A DNA stretch of 22,517 bases from JANMDU01 sp043755865 (GTDB taxonomy: Bacteria > Pseudomonadota > Gammaproteobacteria > Burkholderiales > Burkholderiaceae_C): assembly GCA_043755865.1 (NCBI GenBank), contig JAYUSD010000116.1, positions 1 through 22,517 on the forward strand, read 5' to 3'. Numbering within the stretch: position 1 is the stretch's first letter; each line of letters opens with the position of its first letter. This document shows, one piece after another, positions 1 to 7,130 of this stretch. The notes beneath the pieces are model-generated. The model did no database searches and was not told the origin of the DNA. It was given only the letters and a program-made list of their open reading frames with translations. The translations under genes were made by a program, and so were the position numbers.

Positions 1-1
1 A

Positions 2-334
2 TTTCTTCATGATGAGATGGAGCGCTTCAAGCCGCATTTGATCGTAAGCATCCACGCGCCGTATGGCGTGCTCGATTTTGATGGCCCCACGGCGCCGCCT
101 GCCAAGCTCGGGCGGCTCTATCTCGATCAAGTGGGCATCTTCCCGGGCAGCTTGGGCAACTACGGCGGTGTCCACAAAGGCATGCCGGTGGTGACCATTG
201 AGCTGCCCAGCGCTTTTCGCACACCGCTCAATTCTGAGATGCGGCAAATGTGGCTCGATTTGGTGCGTTGGATGAGCGAACGCTTGCTCAGTAAACCAGA
301 CTCACCCGCTCAGCGCAAAGCCAGCAGCCCCTGA
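2..334 (+). CDS. M14-family zinc carboxypeptidase, MpaA-like (3' part only)
   Basis: This is the C-terminal 110 residues of a gene that begins before the window; the frame is open to the left edge, so the ATG at 17 is internal. The stretch IVSIHAPYGVLDFDGP fits the M14 carboxypeptidase fold, in which this His is the third zinc ligand. VTIELPSA further on carries the Glu expected to be the catalytic base. Murein peptide amidase A (MpaA), which cleaves the gamma-D-Glu-diaminopimelate bond of murein peptides during cell-wall recycling, has this layout and a similar C-terminal length. The first zinc-binding motif (HxxE) lies outside the window and cannot be checked. The protein ends in a polar tail (SPAQRKASSP). 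The family call is firm; the murein substrate is inferred. Confidence 0.75.
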   Translation, partial: FLHDEMERFKPHLIVSIHAPYGVLDFDGPTAPPAKLGRLYLDQVGIFPGSLGNYGGVHKGMPVVTIELPSAFRTPLNSEMRQMWLDLVRWMSERLLSKPDSPAQRKASSP

Positions 335-444
335 CAGAACACTGAACATACGCAAATGAGTGCAGGTAAACCCGCTTTCAGAAACTACTGCGTTGTCAAA
401 GAATCAAACAAAGCTTAAACAAACAAGATTTTGGATTTTTTAAC

Positions 445-1650
445 ATGAAACGCATACCTCCAGTCTGGCTTGCTATCCGCCTATTCGTGTGCCTCAGCTT
501 CTTGGCAAGCCCAGTTTTTGCTCAAACCACCACCTTCAAAGTTGGCATCATTGGCCCTCTTACTGGTGCATCTGCTGACTTTGGCATCCCATTGCTGAAC
601 GGCATCAAGCTCGCAGTCGATGAGATCAACGCTGTCGGTGGCTATTTGGGTAAGCCGCTTGAGCTGATCATCAAAGACGACAAAGCCAATCCGGATGAAG
701 GCTTAAAGCAATCCCAGGCTTTGATAGCAGAACAGGTCAAAGTGGTGGTGGGATTTTGTAATACGGGCGTAGCGGCGAAATCGCTCGATGTGTTTCAGAC
801 TGCGCAAATCCCTTTGATCATTCCTTGCGCTACGGGCTCACCGCTAACTGCAAAATTCCCCGCACCACAAAGCTATATTTTTCGCACCTCGGCCAAAGAC
901 GCGATTCAAGCGCCCTTTGTTGTAGAAGATATTGTCAAACGTGGCTGGAGCAAGGTGGCGATCTTTGCCGATAAATCCGGCTACGGCGAAGCCGGGCTGC
1001 AAGACGTGCTTAAAGCGCTCGATGCCAAAAGCATCAAGCCAGTGTATGTAGCTCGGTTTGATGTGGGCGTGAAGGATTTAAGCGACGAGATGAAAGCCGC
1101 TAAAGCCGCTGGCGCAGATGTTGTCTTCAGTTACACCGTGGGCCCCGAAAATGCAGTGATCGCAAAGGCAAAGCAGGCGATTGGCTGGAAGGTATCGCAG
1201 GTCGGTGCGTGGCCGCTGTCGTTTCCATTTTTCTTAGACGGTGCAAAAGAAGCCGCAGAAGGCGCGCTCATGGCGCAAACGTTTATCGCCGAACCAAGCA
1301 ATGAGCGCCGAGCTTCTTTCCTCAGCGCATACGCTCGCAAATACCAAAGCAAACGCATCGCCGTGCCGATGGCTGCTGCGCAGGGCTACGACGCGATGTA
1401 TATCCTGATGTATTCGCTGTTCAACCTGCGGGATGGCAACACATCCGGCCCAGCCATCAAAGCCGCGCTAGAAAACATGCCGCGCGTGTATTACGGCGTC
1501 GTGGCCACCTACGACAAGCCATTTTCTGCCGCTGACAAAGATGCGCTCACGGCCAATATGCTGGTGATGGGGCAAGTAAAAAATGGCTTGATTACCTTCG
1601 CCTATCCCGAAGATGCCAAGCGCAATTTGATCGTGCAGCGCAAGAAATAA
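445..1650 (+). CDS. ABC transporter periplasmic binding protein, branched-chain amino acid (LivJ) type
   Basis: The 401-residue product starts with a clear Sec signal peptide: Lys/Arg, then a hydrophobic core, with cleavage probably after VFAQ near residue 27. The mature protein opens with FKVGIIGPLTGASADFGIPLLNGIKLAVDEIN, the usual start of type I periplasmic binding proteins of the Peripla_BP_6 family. LELIIKDDKANPDEGLKQ and VVVGFCNTGVA are further family segments. Such proteins deliver leucine/isoleucine/valine, amides, urea or aromatic acids to a Liv-type importer. No permease or ATPase of that type lies in the window, so this is an orphan subunit of unknown ligand. The start is weakly supported by GGA at 433-435, about nine bases before the ATG. 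A palindromic repeat follows directly after the stop codon. Confidence 0.85.
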   Translation: MKRIPPVWLAIRLFVCLSFLASPVFAQTTTFKVGIIGPLTGASADFGIPLLNGIKLAVDEINAVGGYLGKPLELIIKDDKANPDEGLKQSQALIAEQVKVVVGFCNTGVAAKSLDVFQTAQIPLIIPCATGSPLTAKFPAPQSYIFRTSAKDAIQAPFVVEDIVKRGWSKVAIFADKSGYGEAGLQDVLKALDAKSIKPVYVARFDVGVKDLSDEMKAAKAAGADVVFSYTVGPENAVIAKAKQAIGWKVSQVGAWPLSFPFFLDGAKEAAEGALMAQTFIAEPSNERRASFLSAYARKYQSKRIAVPMAAAQGYDAMYILMYSLFNLRDGNTSGPAIKAALENMPRVYYGVVATYDKPFSAADKDALTANMLVMGQVKNGLITFAYPEDAKRNLIVQRKK

Positions 1651-1651
1651 T

Positions 1652-1710
1652 GCTATAAATTACATAGCATACTACGTATATTCTATGCCGGCTACATGCC
1701 TATTTTGCTT
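1652..1710 (+). repeat. Dispersed palindromic repeat, copy A
   Basis: An AT-rich hairpin GCTAT-N7-ATAGC (1652-1668) is followed after 19 bases by GCCGGCTACATGCC (1687-1700) and a T-rich tail ending in TGCTT. The same order of blocks occurs at 4418, 10828, 12785 and, reversed, 15806. This copy fills the gap between the convergent ends of the binding-protein gene and pyrC. It may act there as a bidirectional transcript end, although no proper T-run follows the stem. Confidence 0.8.
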
Positions 1711-1720
1711 AAAAACGTGC

Positions 1721-2776
1721 TTAGACTAGCTGCCAAGCCAGTGCTTCGCCACCGCGCAAGGGCTTGAGCTCGGCGTTGCCGAAAGCAATGGTCTCGGGCA
1801 ATGTCCAAGACTGCTTTGCCAAGGTGATTTTCTCAAGGTTGCGCGGCAAGCCGTAAAAATCTGCGCCATGAAATGATGCAAAGCCTTCGAGTTTGTGCAA
1901 AGCGCCGGCCGCTTCAAATGCCTCGGCATACAGCTCAATCGCAGACAGTGCGGTATAGCAGCCCGCGCAGCCGCTGGCATGCTCTTTCAAATGCGCGGGA
2001 TGCGGCGCGCTGTCTGTGCCGAGGAAGAATTTACTTGAGTCGCTGATGGCCGCTTGCACAAGCGCGATGCGATGCGTCTCTCGCTTCAATACAGGCAGGC
2101 AATAGTAATGCGGGCGCACGCCGCCAGTAAACATCGCATTGCGGTTGTAGAGCAAATGATGCGCGGTGATCGTGGCAGCAGTGTGCTCATCCGCTTGCGC
2201 CACATATTGCGCTGCTTCTTTCGTCGTGATGTGCTCAAACACGATTTTGAGCTCAGGAAAATCTCTGCGCAATGGGATGAGCTGCGTGTCTATGAACACC
2301 GCTTCACGATCAAACAAATCAATCTCGGGACTGGTGACTTCGCCATGCACGAGCAGCAAAATACCTTCGCGTTGCATGGCTTCTAATGTCTTGTAGGTCT
2401 TGCGCAAATCGGTCACGCCAGCATCGCTGTTGGTGGTTGCGCCCGCAGGGTAGAGCTTGAGCGCCACCACGCCGGCGTCTTTCGCTTTTCTGATCTCATC
2501 AGGCGGCGTGTTGTCTGTCAAATAAAGCGTCATCAAAGGCTCAAACTGCATGCCCTTATTCGCGTCTTTAGGCACAGCAGCGGCGATGCGCTGTTTGTAG
2601 GCCAAAGCCAGCGCCGCCGTAGTCACAGGCGGCCGCAGATTCGGCATCACGACAGCACGAGCAAACTGCGCCGCCGTGTGCGGCACCACCACGCTAAGCG
2701 CATCGCCATCGCGCAAATGCACATGCCAATCGTCGGGGCGGGTCAGGGTGATTGAACTGGTGAGTTGTTGAGTCAT
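1721..2776 (-). CDS. pyrC: Dihydroorotase, type II
   Basis: Catalyses the reversible cyclisation of N-carbamoyl-L-aspartate to dihydroorotate, the third step of pyrimidine synthesis, in the cytoplasm. The product has 351 residues, close to the usual 345-350. Zinc ligands are visible: His18 and His20 in DWHVHLRDGD, Lys107 (to be carboxylated) in ALKLYPAGATTNS, His144 in LLVHGEV, His182 in VFEHITT, and the catalytic Asp255 in FLGTDSAPH. The frame is open a further 18 codons upstream, but the ATG at 2776 gives MTQQLTSSITLTRPDDWH, which matches the normal family start. No Shine-Dalgarno sequence precedes it. A GACAAT hexamer lies six bases upstream. The gene is divergent from a toxin-antitoxin pair and stands alone. 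Confidence 0.95.
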   Translation of the reverse strand: MTQQLTSSITLTRPDDWHVHLRDGDALSVVVPHTAAQFARAVVMPNLRPPVTTAALALAYKQRIAAAVPKDANKGMQFEPLMTLYLTDNTPPDEIRKAKDAGVVALKLYPAGATTNSDAGVTDLRKTYKTLEAMQREGILLLVHGEVTSPEIDLFDREAVFIDTQLIPLRRDFPELKIVFEHITTKEAAQYVAQADEHTAATITAHHLLYNRNAMFTGGVRPHYYCLPVLKRETHRIALVQAAISDSSKFFLGTDSAPHPAHLKEHASGCAGCYTALSAIELYAEAFEAAGALHKLEGFASFHGADFYGLPRNLEKITLAKQSWTLPETIAFGNAELKPLRGGEALAWQLV

Positions 2777-2782
2777 GGCTGT

Positions 2783-2788
2783 ATTGTC
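2783..2788 (-). promoter_or_regulatory. Possible -10 element of pyrC (leaderless type)
   Basis: On the minus strand GACAAT (4 of 6 matches to TATAAT) sits exactly six bases before the pyrC ATG, and no Shine-Dalgarno sequence is present. No good -35 element is seen. A GGCCT-N7-AGGCC dyad (2802-2818) lies just upstream, between this site and the divergent antitoxin promoter. Confidence 0.35.
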
Positions 2789-2823
2789 GCAAACCGAAGG
2801 AGGCCTCTTTTTTAGGCCAATGC

Positions 2824-2845
2824 GATACAATAAACAAAATGTATC
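2824..2845. promoter_or_regulatory. Operator and -10 region of the RHH antitoxin operon
   Basis: Perfect inverted repeat GATACA-N10-TGTATC. The left arm overlaps TACAAT (2826-2831), a 5-of-6 match to the -10 consensus, placed so that transcription would start near 2838 and leave room for the GGAG at 2851. Ribbon-helix-helix antitoxins usually repress their own operon by binding a dyad over the promoter, and this arrangement fits that. Confidence 0.6.
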
Positions 2846-2861
2846 TTTTTGGAGAAAGATG

Positions 2862-3179
2862 ATGGCTTTGTCTTTGCGCTTACCTTTGCCTATTGAGGCT
2901 CAAATTGCAGGTTTGAGTGCGCGCGCTGGTATTTCTAAATCCGCATTGATTGTGCGCAGCATCGAGGAATATCTCAATCGCCATGCGCAGCCCAGCGCTT
3001 TTGAATTGTATGAAGAGGTGATGCGCGAATCTTCGAGAAAAACCAGTGACATTTCTGCTGACGCAGCGGCAGTGGATGCGCGGCCACACAAGCAAACAGT
3101 GCGTGCCGCAGTGCGCGCTAAACAGGCGCGGCGTGTTGCGGCGTCGGCAACCCAACGCGTGCTTAAGAAAACCGCATGA
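2862..3179 (+). CDS. Ribbon-helix-helix (CopG-type) antitoxin
   Basis: The 105-residue product begins MALSLRLPLPIEAQIAGLSARAGISKSALIVRSIEEYLNR, a short beta strand followed by two helices, as in CopG/Arc-type DNA-binding antitoxins. The C-terminal half is Ala/Arg/Lys-rich and low in complexity (ARPHKQTVRAAVRAKQARRVAAS); by analogy it would wrap and block the partner toxin. GGAG at 2851-2854 is seven bases before this ATG. The in-frame ATG at 2859 is closer (four bases) and cannot be excluded. The frame is open further upstream, but that would cross the promoter. The stop codon overlaps the toxin start in the ATGA arrangement (3176-3179), so the two are translationally coupled. The exact antitoxin subfamily is uncertain. 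Confidence 0.8.
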   Translation: MALSLRLPLPIEAQIAGLSARAGISKSALIVRSIEEYLNRHAQPSAFELYEEVMRESSRKTSDISADAAAVDARPHKQTVRAAVRAKQARRVAASATQRVLKKTA

Positions 3180-3601
3180 AAGTACTGGCCGACACGGGGT
3201 ATTTTGTCGCGCTGTTTCGCCCCAAAGACCACCACCATGCGCGCTGCAAAGTTTTTTTTGCTGATTTTCAGGGACAAACCGTCACGACTTGGGCCGTGTT
3301 CACTGAGGTCTGCTTTCTGCTCACGCACCATCAGCAAAAAGCGTTTTTTGCTTGGGCATCAAAAGCGCAAGCCTTGAATCATCTGTGCATTGAAGCGCCG
3401 CCGGCTCTTGCGGTGGCCGAGCTATGGGCTTTGATGGACAAGTACGAAGAGCTGCCCATGGATTTTTGCGATGCATCGCTTGTTTATTTGGCGACACATT
3501 TGAAGATTCGCCATATGGCAACCATCGATAAACGAGACTTCACGGTGTACCGGCTCCCCGGCCAGCAGCGGTTTGTGCACGTTTTGGAGCAGTATCCATA
3601 A
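3176..3601 (+). CDS. PIN-domain toxin, VapC-like ribonuclease
   Basis: The 141-residue product has the PIN nuclease fold signature: Asp6 in MKVLADTGYF, Glu44 in AVFTEV, Asp99 in MDFCDASLV and Asp118 in ATIDKRDF. These acidic residues would hold Mg2+/Mn2+ in the active site. Toxins of this family cut RNA, often initiator tRNA or the 23S rRNA sarcin-ricin loop; the target of this one cannot be read from sequence. The gene overlaps the preceding RHH antitoxin by four bases. All catalytic positions are present and the length is normal, so the module appears intact. A strong hairpin follows eight bases after the stop. Confidence 0.85.
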   Translation: MKVLADTGYFVALFRPKDHHHARCKVFFADFQGQTVTTWAVFTEVCFLLTHHQQKAFFAWASKAQALNHLCIEAPPALAVAELWALMDKYEELPMDFCDASLVYLATHLKIRHMATIDKRDFTVYRLPGQQRFVHVLEQYP

Positions 3602-3603
3602 AG

Positions 3604-3633
3604 TAAAAAGCCGCCAGACATTTATCTGGCGGC
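3604..3633 (-). terminator. Intrinsic terminator, glt operon end (possibly bidirectional)
   Basis: Perfect nine-base-pair stem GCCGCCAGA-N6-TCTGGCGGC (3610-3633). Read on the minus strand it is followed directly by a run of five T (3604-3608 on the plus strand are A), so it is a good terminator for gltL, which ends at 3659. On the plus strand it also follows the PIN toxin gene, but with only TTGATT behind the stem. Confidence 0.85.
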
Positions 3634-3658
3634 TTGATTCAGCAAGCGTGCAACGCAA

Positions 3659-4396
3659 TCAGTTATGGAGGATCTTTGACAGAAACTCTTTCGTGCGCTG
3701 CTGGCGGTTTTCTGGGTGATTGAAGAACTCGTCTTTGTTGCAGTCTTCCAAAATATTGCCGCCCACATCAATAAAGATCACGCGGTTGGCCACTTTGCGC
3801 GCAAAGGCCATCTCATGCGTGACCACCATCATCGTCATGCCCTCGTTGGCCAGCTTGACCATCACATCCAGCACTTCGCCGACCATCTCGGGATCAAGCG
3901 CAGAAGTCGGCTCGTCAAACAGCATCACGATCGGATCCATGGAGAGCGCGCGCGCAATGGCAACGCGTTGCTGCTGGCCGCCTGAGAGTTGGCCGGGGAA
4001 TTTATCTTTGTGTGCCATCAAGCCCACGCGATCCAGCATTTTTAGGCCGCGCACTTTCGCTTCATCTTCGGTGCGATTGAGCACTTTGATTTGTGCAATC
4101 GTGAGGTTTTCCGTCACGGAGAGATGCGGGAACAACTCAAAATGCTGAAACACCATGCCCACTTTGGAGCGCAGCTTGGGCAGATCAGTTTTGGGATCGT
4201 GCACGCCTACGCCGTCGACCCAGATCTCGCCCTCTTGAATGGGCTCAAGTGCATTGACAGTTTTGATCAGCGTAGATTTACCTGAGCCTGAAGGCCCGCA
4301 AACTACCACGACTTCGCCTTTGTTGATTTTGGTCGAGCATTTATTGAGAACTTGGACTTTGCCATACCACTTGGATGCGTTTTTAATTTCAATCAT
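3659..4396 (-). CDS. gltL: Glutamate/aspartate ABC importer, ATP-binding subunit
   Basis: ATPase subunit of a polar amino-acid importer on the cytoplasmic face of the inner membrane. The 245 residues (E. coli GltL has 241) carry every motif: Walker A GPSGSGKST at 34-42, Q-loop Gln84 in MVFQHFELFPHLSV, signature LSGGQQQR at 137-144, Walker B VMLFDEP with Glu162, D-loop SALD and the switch His194 in VVTHEMAFA. AAGGAAA lies eight bases before the ATG. It is the last gene of gltI-gltJ-gltK-gltL and is separated from gltK by 83 bases that contain a palindromic repeat. A strong terminator follows. Assignment to glutamate/aspartate rather than another polar amino acid comes from the neighbouring GltI-type binding proteins. 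Confidence 0.92.
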   Translation of the reverse strand: MIEIKNASKWYGKVQVLNKCSTKINKGEVVVVCGPSGSGKSTLIKTVNALEPIQEGEIWVDGVGVHDPKTDLPKLRSKVGMVFQHFELFPHLSVTENLTIAQIKVLNRTEDEAKVRGLKMLDRVGLMAHKDKFPGQLSGGQQQRVAIARALSMDPIVMLFDEPTSALDPEMVGEVLDVMVKLANEGMTMMVVTHEMAFARKVANRVIFIDVGGNILEDCNKDEFFNHPENRQQRTKEFLSKILHN

Positions 4397-4417
4397 GAAT
4401 GTTTCCTTAAATCGTGT

Positions 4418-4474
4418 GCTACAAAATTAATAGCTGTTAGCGCAGTATTAATGCCGGCTAGAGCCATATTTCTT
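4418..4474 (+). repeat. Dispersed palindromic repeat, copy B, inside the glt operon
   Basis: Hairpin GCTA-N9-TAGC (4418-4434), then TTAGCGCAG, GCCGGCTAGAGCC (4453-4465) and a T-rich tail ending in TTTCTT. It shares these blocks in the same order and spacing with copies A and C. It lies in the only sizeable gap within the gltJ-gltK-gltL genes, 21 bases upstream of the gltL ATG, and leaves the gltL ribosome binding site intact. It could fold in the mRNA and alter the gltK/gltL ratio or mRNA stability. Confidence 0.8.
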
Positions 4475-4479
4475 ATAAA

Positions 4480-5148
4480 TTATCGAATAATCTGGATTTT
4501 TTGCTGCAGTCTGCGCGCGGCGTATGAAAGCGCCAAGCACATGAAGAAATACACCACAGCGGCCAGCAAATAAGCCTCCACCGGGCGACCATAGTTTTTA
4601 CCCGCAGTCTCAAAGCCCTTGAGCATGTCATACGCGCCAATGGCATACACCAAAGACGTGTCTTGAAACAAGATGATGGTCTGCGTGAGGAACACCGGCA
4701 GCATGTTGCGAAAAGCCTGCGGCAAGATCACGATGCGCATATTTTGGCTGTACGTCATGCCTACTGCTTGGCCCGCATGAATCTGGCCGCGCGGGATCGA
4801 CTGAATGCCGGCGCGCACGATCTCAGAAAAATAAGCAGCTTCAAACGCAATAAACGTGATGATCGCGCTCAGCTCTGCACCCAAAGGGCGGCCAATGGCA
4901 AACGGAATGATCAGGAAAAACCACAGCAGCACCATCACAAGCGGAATGGAGCGCATGGTGTTGACATAAGCCGCAGCGGGAATATCCAGCCATGGCTTGC
5001 CCGAGAGGCGCATGAGCGCTAAAAAAGTGCCCAGAATAATGCCGCCAACGGTAGCCACCACGGTGAGCCAAATACTGAAGAAAAAGCCTTTGGTCACGAA
5101 GGGGCCAATGACGCTCCAGTCAAAGAAGGTGAGATCTAAATTTCCCAT
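4480..5148 (-). CDS. gltK: Glutamate/aspartate ABC importer, permease subunit
   Basis: Inner-membrane permease of 222 residues (E. coli GltK has 224). Hydrophobic segments are visible near residues 16-40 (GFFFSIWLTVVATVGGIILGTFLALM), 62-85 (YVNTMRSIPLVMVLLWFFLII), 88-112 and 185-210. The cytoplasmic coupling loop of the HisM/GltK type is seen in IVRAGIQSIPRGQIHAGQAVGMT, followed by ILPQAFRNMLP. The start lies two bases after the gltJ stop, with GGAGGA inside the 3' end of gltJ serving as its ribosome binding site, so translation is coupled. The first residues (MGNLDLTFFDWSVI) agree with the family start. Together with GltJ it should form the heterodimeric channel. Confidence 0.9.
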   Translation of the reverse strand: MGNLDLTFFDWSVIGPFVTKGFFFSIWLTVVATVGGIILGTFLALMRLSGKPWLDIPAAAYVNTMRSIPLVMVLLWFFLIIPFAIGRPLGAELSAIITFIAFEAAYFSEIVRAGIQSIPRGQIHAGQAVGMTYSQNMRIVILPQAFRNMLPVFLTQTIILFQDTSLVYAIGAYDMLKGFETAGKNYGRPVEAYLLAAVVYFFMCLALSYAARRLQQKIQIIR

Positions 5149-5150
5149 GA

Positions 5151-5909
5151 TCAGTGTCCTCCACCCATGCCGCCAGCCGCTACAAAGCCGGGCACGCGAG
5201 CTTTCTTTTCAATGAATCCCATCACACGATTAACCGTTAAGGCCGAGATCATGTACAAAACCGTGACCGCCAAATACATTTGAATTGGCGCAGAAGTCTC
5301 TTCCCCTGATTGACGTGCAAAAAAGGTGAGCTCGGCAATCGACACAGCAAATGCGACGGAAGAATTTTTGATGATGTTCATCGACTCAGAAGTGAGCGGC
5401 GGAATCACAATACGCAGCGCCATCGGCAGCAGCACATAGCGGTAGGTTTGCGGCGTGGTAAAGCCCACAGCCATGGCGGCATAGCGCTGGCCACGCGGCA
5501 GCGCTTGGATACCCGAGCGCACCTGCTCGCTCACACGAGCAGAGGTGAAGAAGCCAAGCGCGAGAACAACGAGTACTACCGATGGCACTGTTTTGAGCAC
5601 CGGAAATATCGCCGGGATCACAAAATACCAGAGGAAAATTTGCACCAAGAGCGGGATGTTGCGAAACAGCTCCGTCCAAGCATTGCCAAGGCGCACCAGC
5701 CACGGCGAATTAGGCAGCGTACGCAGCGTGCCCATCAGCAAGCCCATGCTGAGCGCGACAATCAGCGCAAGCGCAGACACGGAAAGCGTCCAGCCCCAAG
5801 CAGACATGATCCAATTAAGATAAGTCTGATCGCCACCCTTGCCAAAGCAGCCGGCGATGATGTCGCCCGTTGTGGTCTCTTTACAGAAAACCTGCCAGTC
5901 CCAAGCCAT
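5151..5909 (-). CDS. gltJ: Glutamate/aspartate ABC importer, permease subunit
   Basis: Inner-membrane permease of 252 residues (E. coli GltJ has 246). It starts MAWDWQVFCKETTTGDIIAG, with a long periplasmic N-terminal segment before the first membrane span (WGWTLSVSALALIVALSMGLLMG), as in GltJ. The coupling loop EQVRSGIQALPRGQRYAAMAVGFT and the following LPMALRIVIPPL match the permease family. The frame is open 26 codons further upstream, but the ATG at 5909 has GAGGAGC eight bases before it and fits the family. The C terminus ends in an unusual Gly-rich tail (AAGGMGGGH). It is preceded by a terminator-like hairpin that should let only part of the gltI transcripts through. Confidence 0.9.
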   Translation of the reverse strand: MAWDWQVFCKETTTGDIIAGCFGKGGDQTYLNWIMSAWGWTLSVSALALIVALSMGLLMGTLRTLPNSPWLVRLGNAWTELFRNIPLLVQIFLWYFVIPAIFPVLKTVPSVVLVVLALGFFTSARVSEQVRSGIQALPRGQRYAAMAVGFTTPQTYRYVLLPMALRIVIPPLTSESMNIIKNSSVAFAVSIAELTFFARQSGEETSAPIQMYLAVTVLYMISALTVNRVMGFIEKKARVPGFVAAGGMGGGH

Positions 5910-5995
5910 AGTTGCTCCTCTCGTTATATGTATTCGGTGTTCAGTTGCATGCTGTTGTATCACGCCCGCAGAAAAAACAAAAGCCAAAAAAAATC

Positions 5996-6042
5996 AAAAA
6001 ACCCCGCTGCAACAAGCCGCGAGCGGCATCGTTGGAGCGGGG
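5996..6042 (-). terminator. Intrinsic terminator or attenuator between gltI and gltJ
   Basis: On the minus strand a seven-base-pair outer stem (AGCGGGG at 6036-6042 pairs with CCCCGCT at 6002-6008) encloses a second small stem GCCGC-GA-GCGGC (6016-6027). It is followed directly by a run of six T (5996-6001 read in reverse) and a second T-rich stretch further on. It begins 21 bases after the gltI stop. Partial termination here would give more binding protein than membrane subunits, a common arrangement for importers. Confidence 0.8.
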
Positions 6043-6063
6043 CTTGCAAGACTCGCGCCAGAA

Positions 6064-6996
6064 TTACTTCTTGGCGTATTCTTCCATTGGCTTGTCGTTA
6101 GGTGTGGCCCAAGCCGTCTTGGTGCTCTCAGACAGAGCCAAACCGACGCGGGTGTTTTTCGGAGCGATAGGTTGCATAAACCATTTGTCCCACAGTTTGG
6201 CCATGTCGCCCGACTTCACCAAGCCAGCGATCACGTCGTTGCCCAACTTTCTGAAAGTGGCATCATCTTTGCGGATCATGATCGCGATGGGCTCTACAGA
6301 CAGTACTTCACCAACGATCTTGAAATCAGCAGGTGTTTTGGCTGAAGCGATGTTGCCGGCCAGAATCGAGCCGTCCATCACGAAAGCGTCAGCACGGCCA
6401 GTCTCGAGCAGCAAGAAGCTGTCCGCGTGGTCTTTGCCAAACACTTCTTTGAAGTCGACGCCTGTGGCACGCTCATTTTTACGCAGCGTTTGCACCGAGG
6501 TGGTGCCGGTGGTGGTGGCCACGTTTTTGCCATTGAGCTGAGCAATCGCGGTGATGCCAGAGTTGGATTTCACAGCAAAGCGCACTTCTTCCACGAAGGT
6601 GGTGTTTAGGAAGCTCACGTCTTTTTGACGTGTGGCGTTGTTGGTGGTCGAGCCGCACTCGATGTCTACCGTGCCGTTTTGCACGAGTGGGATGCGGTTT
6701 TGTGAGGTGACGGACTGATATTTCACTTCTACTTTTTTGCCCACTTGTTTTTCCAGCTCAGCCAAAATGCGCGAGCACACTTCAACATGGAAGCCGGTGA
6801 ACTTGCCATCACCTAAGGTGTATGACAGTGCGCCAGACGATTCGCGCACGCCCATGGTCACGACGCCAGAGGCTTTGACCTTGTCGATGGTGGATGCGAC
6901 TGCTGCGGCTGGTGCTGCTGCGGGTGCTGTCGTTTGTGCCATGGCTGCGCCAGTAGCGATTGCGGATACGGCCAAGGCCAAGATTTGCTTTTTCAT
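6064..6996 (-). CDS. gltI: Glutamate/aspartate periplasmic binding protein
   Basis: Captures the amino acid in the periplasm and delivers it to GltJK. From the ATG at 6996 (AAGGAGAA seven bases upstream) the product has 310 residues, with signal peptide MKKQILALAVSAIATGAAMAQ and then an Ala/Pro-rich linker (TTAPAAAPAAAVAS) not usual in the family. The frame is open 56 codons more, but those residues do not belong. YQSVTSQNRIPLVQNGTVDIECGSTTNN, DKWFMQPIAPKNTRVGLALSE and LETGRADAFVMDGSILAG match GltI of E. coli closely in order and wording. It is the first gene of gltIJKL and is followed by a partial terminator. A LysR-type dyad and -10-like hexamer precede it. A related binding-protein gene lies directly upstream. 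Confidence 0.92.
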   Translation of the reverse strand: MKKQILALAVSAIATGAAMAQTTAPAAAPAAAVASTIDKVKASGVVTMGVRESSGALSYTLGDGKFTGFHVEVCSRILAELEKQVGKKVEVKYQSVTSQNRIPLVQNGTVDIECGSTTNNATRQKDVSFLNTTFVEEVRFAVKSNSGITAIAQLNGKNVATTTGTTSVQTLRKNERATGVDFKEVFGKDHADSFLLLETGRADAFVMDGSILAGNIASAKTPADFKIVGEVLSVEPIAIMIRKDDATFRKLGNDVIAGLVKSGDMAKLWDKWFMQPIAPKNTRVGLALSESTKTAWATPNDKPMEEYAKK

Positions 6997-7055
6997 CAAT
7001 TTCTCCTTAGAAACAAAAGCGGATAGATATACGGGAAACTTAACAACGTGATTGT

Positions 7056-7083
7056 AAAAAATCGGCTCTGCGGGTATTCCCGC
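7056..7083 (-). terminator. Hairpin with T-run in the gltI leader (weak terminator or attenuator)
   Basis: On the minus strand GCGGG-N4-CCCGC (7070-7083) is followed nine bases later by a run of six T (7061 to 7056). It may end transcripts of the upstream binding-protein gene. If transcription begins at the -10-like hexamer at 7094-7099, the hairpin would instead lie in the 5' leader of gltI. The stem is short and the T-run is not adjacent, so the terminator reading is weak. Confidence 0.4.
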
Positions 7084-7093
7084 GAGTTGAAGG

Positions 7094-7126
7094 TTTATAC
7101 GGGTTTTACTGATGCATTTCTTGCAT
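7094..7126 (-). promoter_or_regulatory. gltI promoter with LysR-type dyad (box 1)
   Basis: The dyad ATGCA-N5-TGCAT (7112-7126) has the T-N11-A layout of LysR-type sites and is 116-130 bases upstream of the gltI ATG. Twelve bases downstream of it on the minus strand is TATAAA (7094-7099), a 5-of-6 match to the -10 consensus, without a good -35 hexamer, as is typical for activator-dependent promoters. Near-identical architecture precedes aspA. Confidence 0.55.
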
Positions 7127-7130
7127 GCGC

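Noticed and set aside
5310..6101. A 263-codon open frame on the plus strand opposite gltJ.
   Set aside because: It is antisense to a convincing permease gene, the product is a His/Arg/Gln-rich jumble without any recognisable domain, and it spans the gltI-gltJ terminator. It is a shadow frame.
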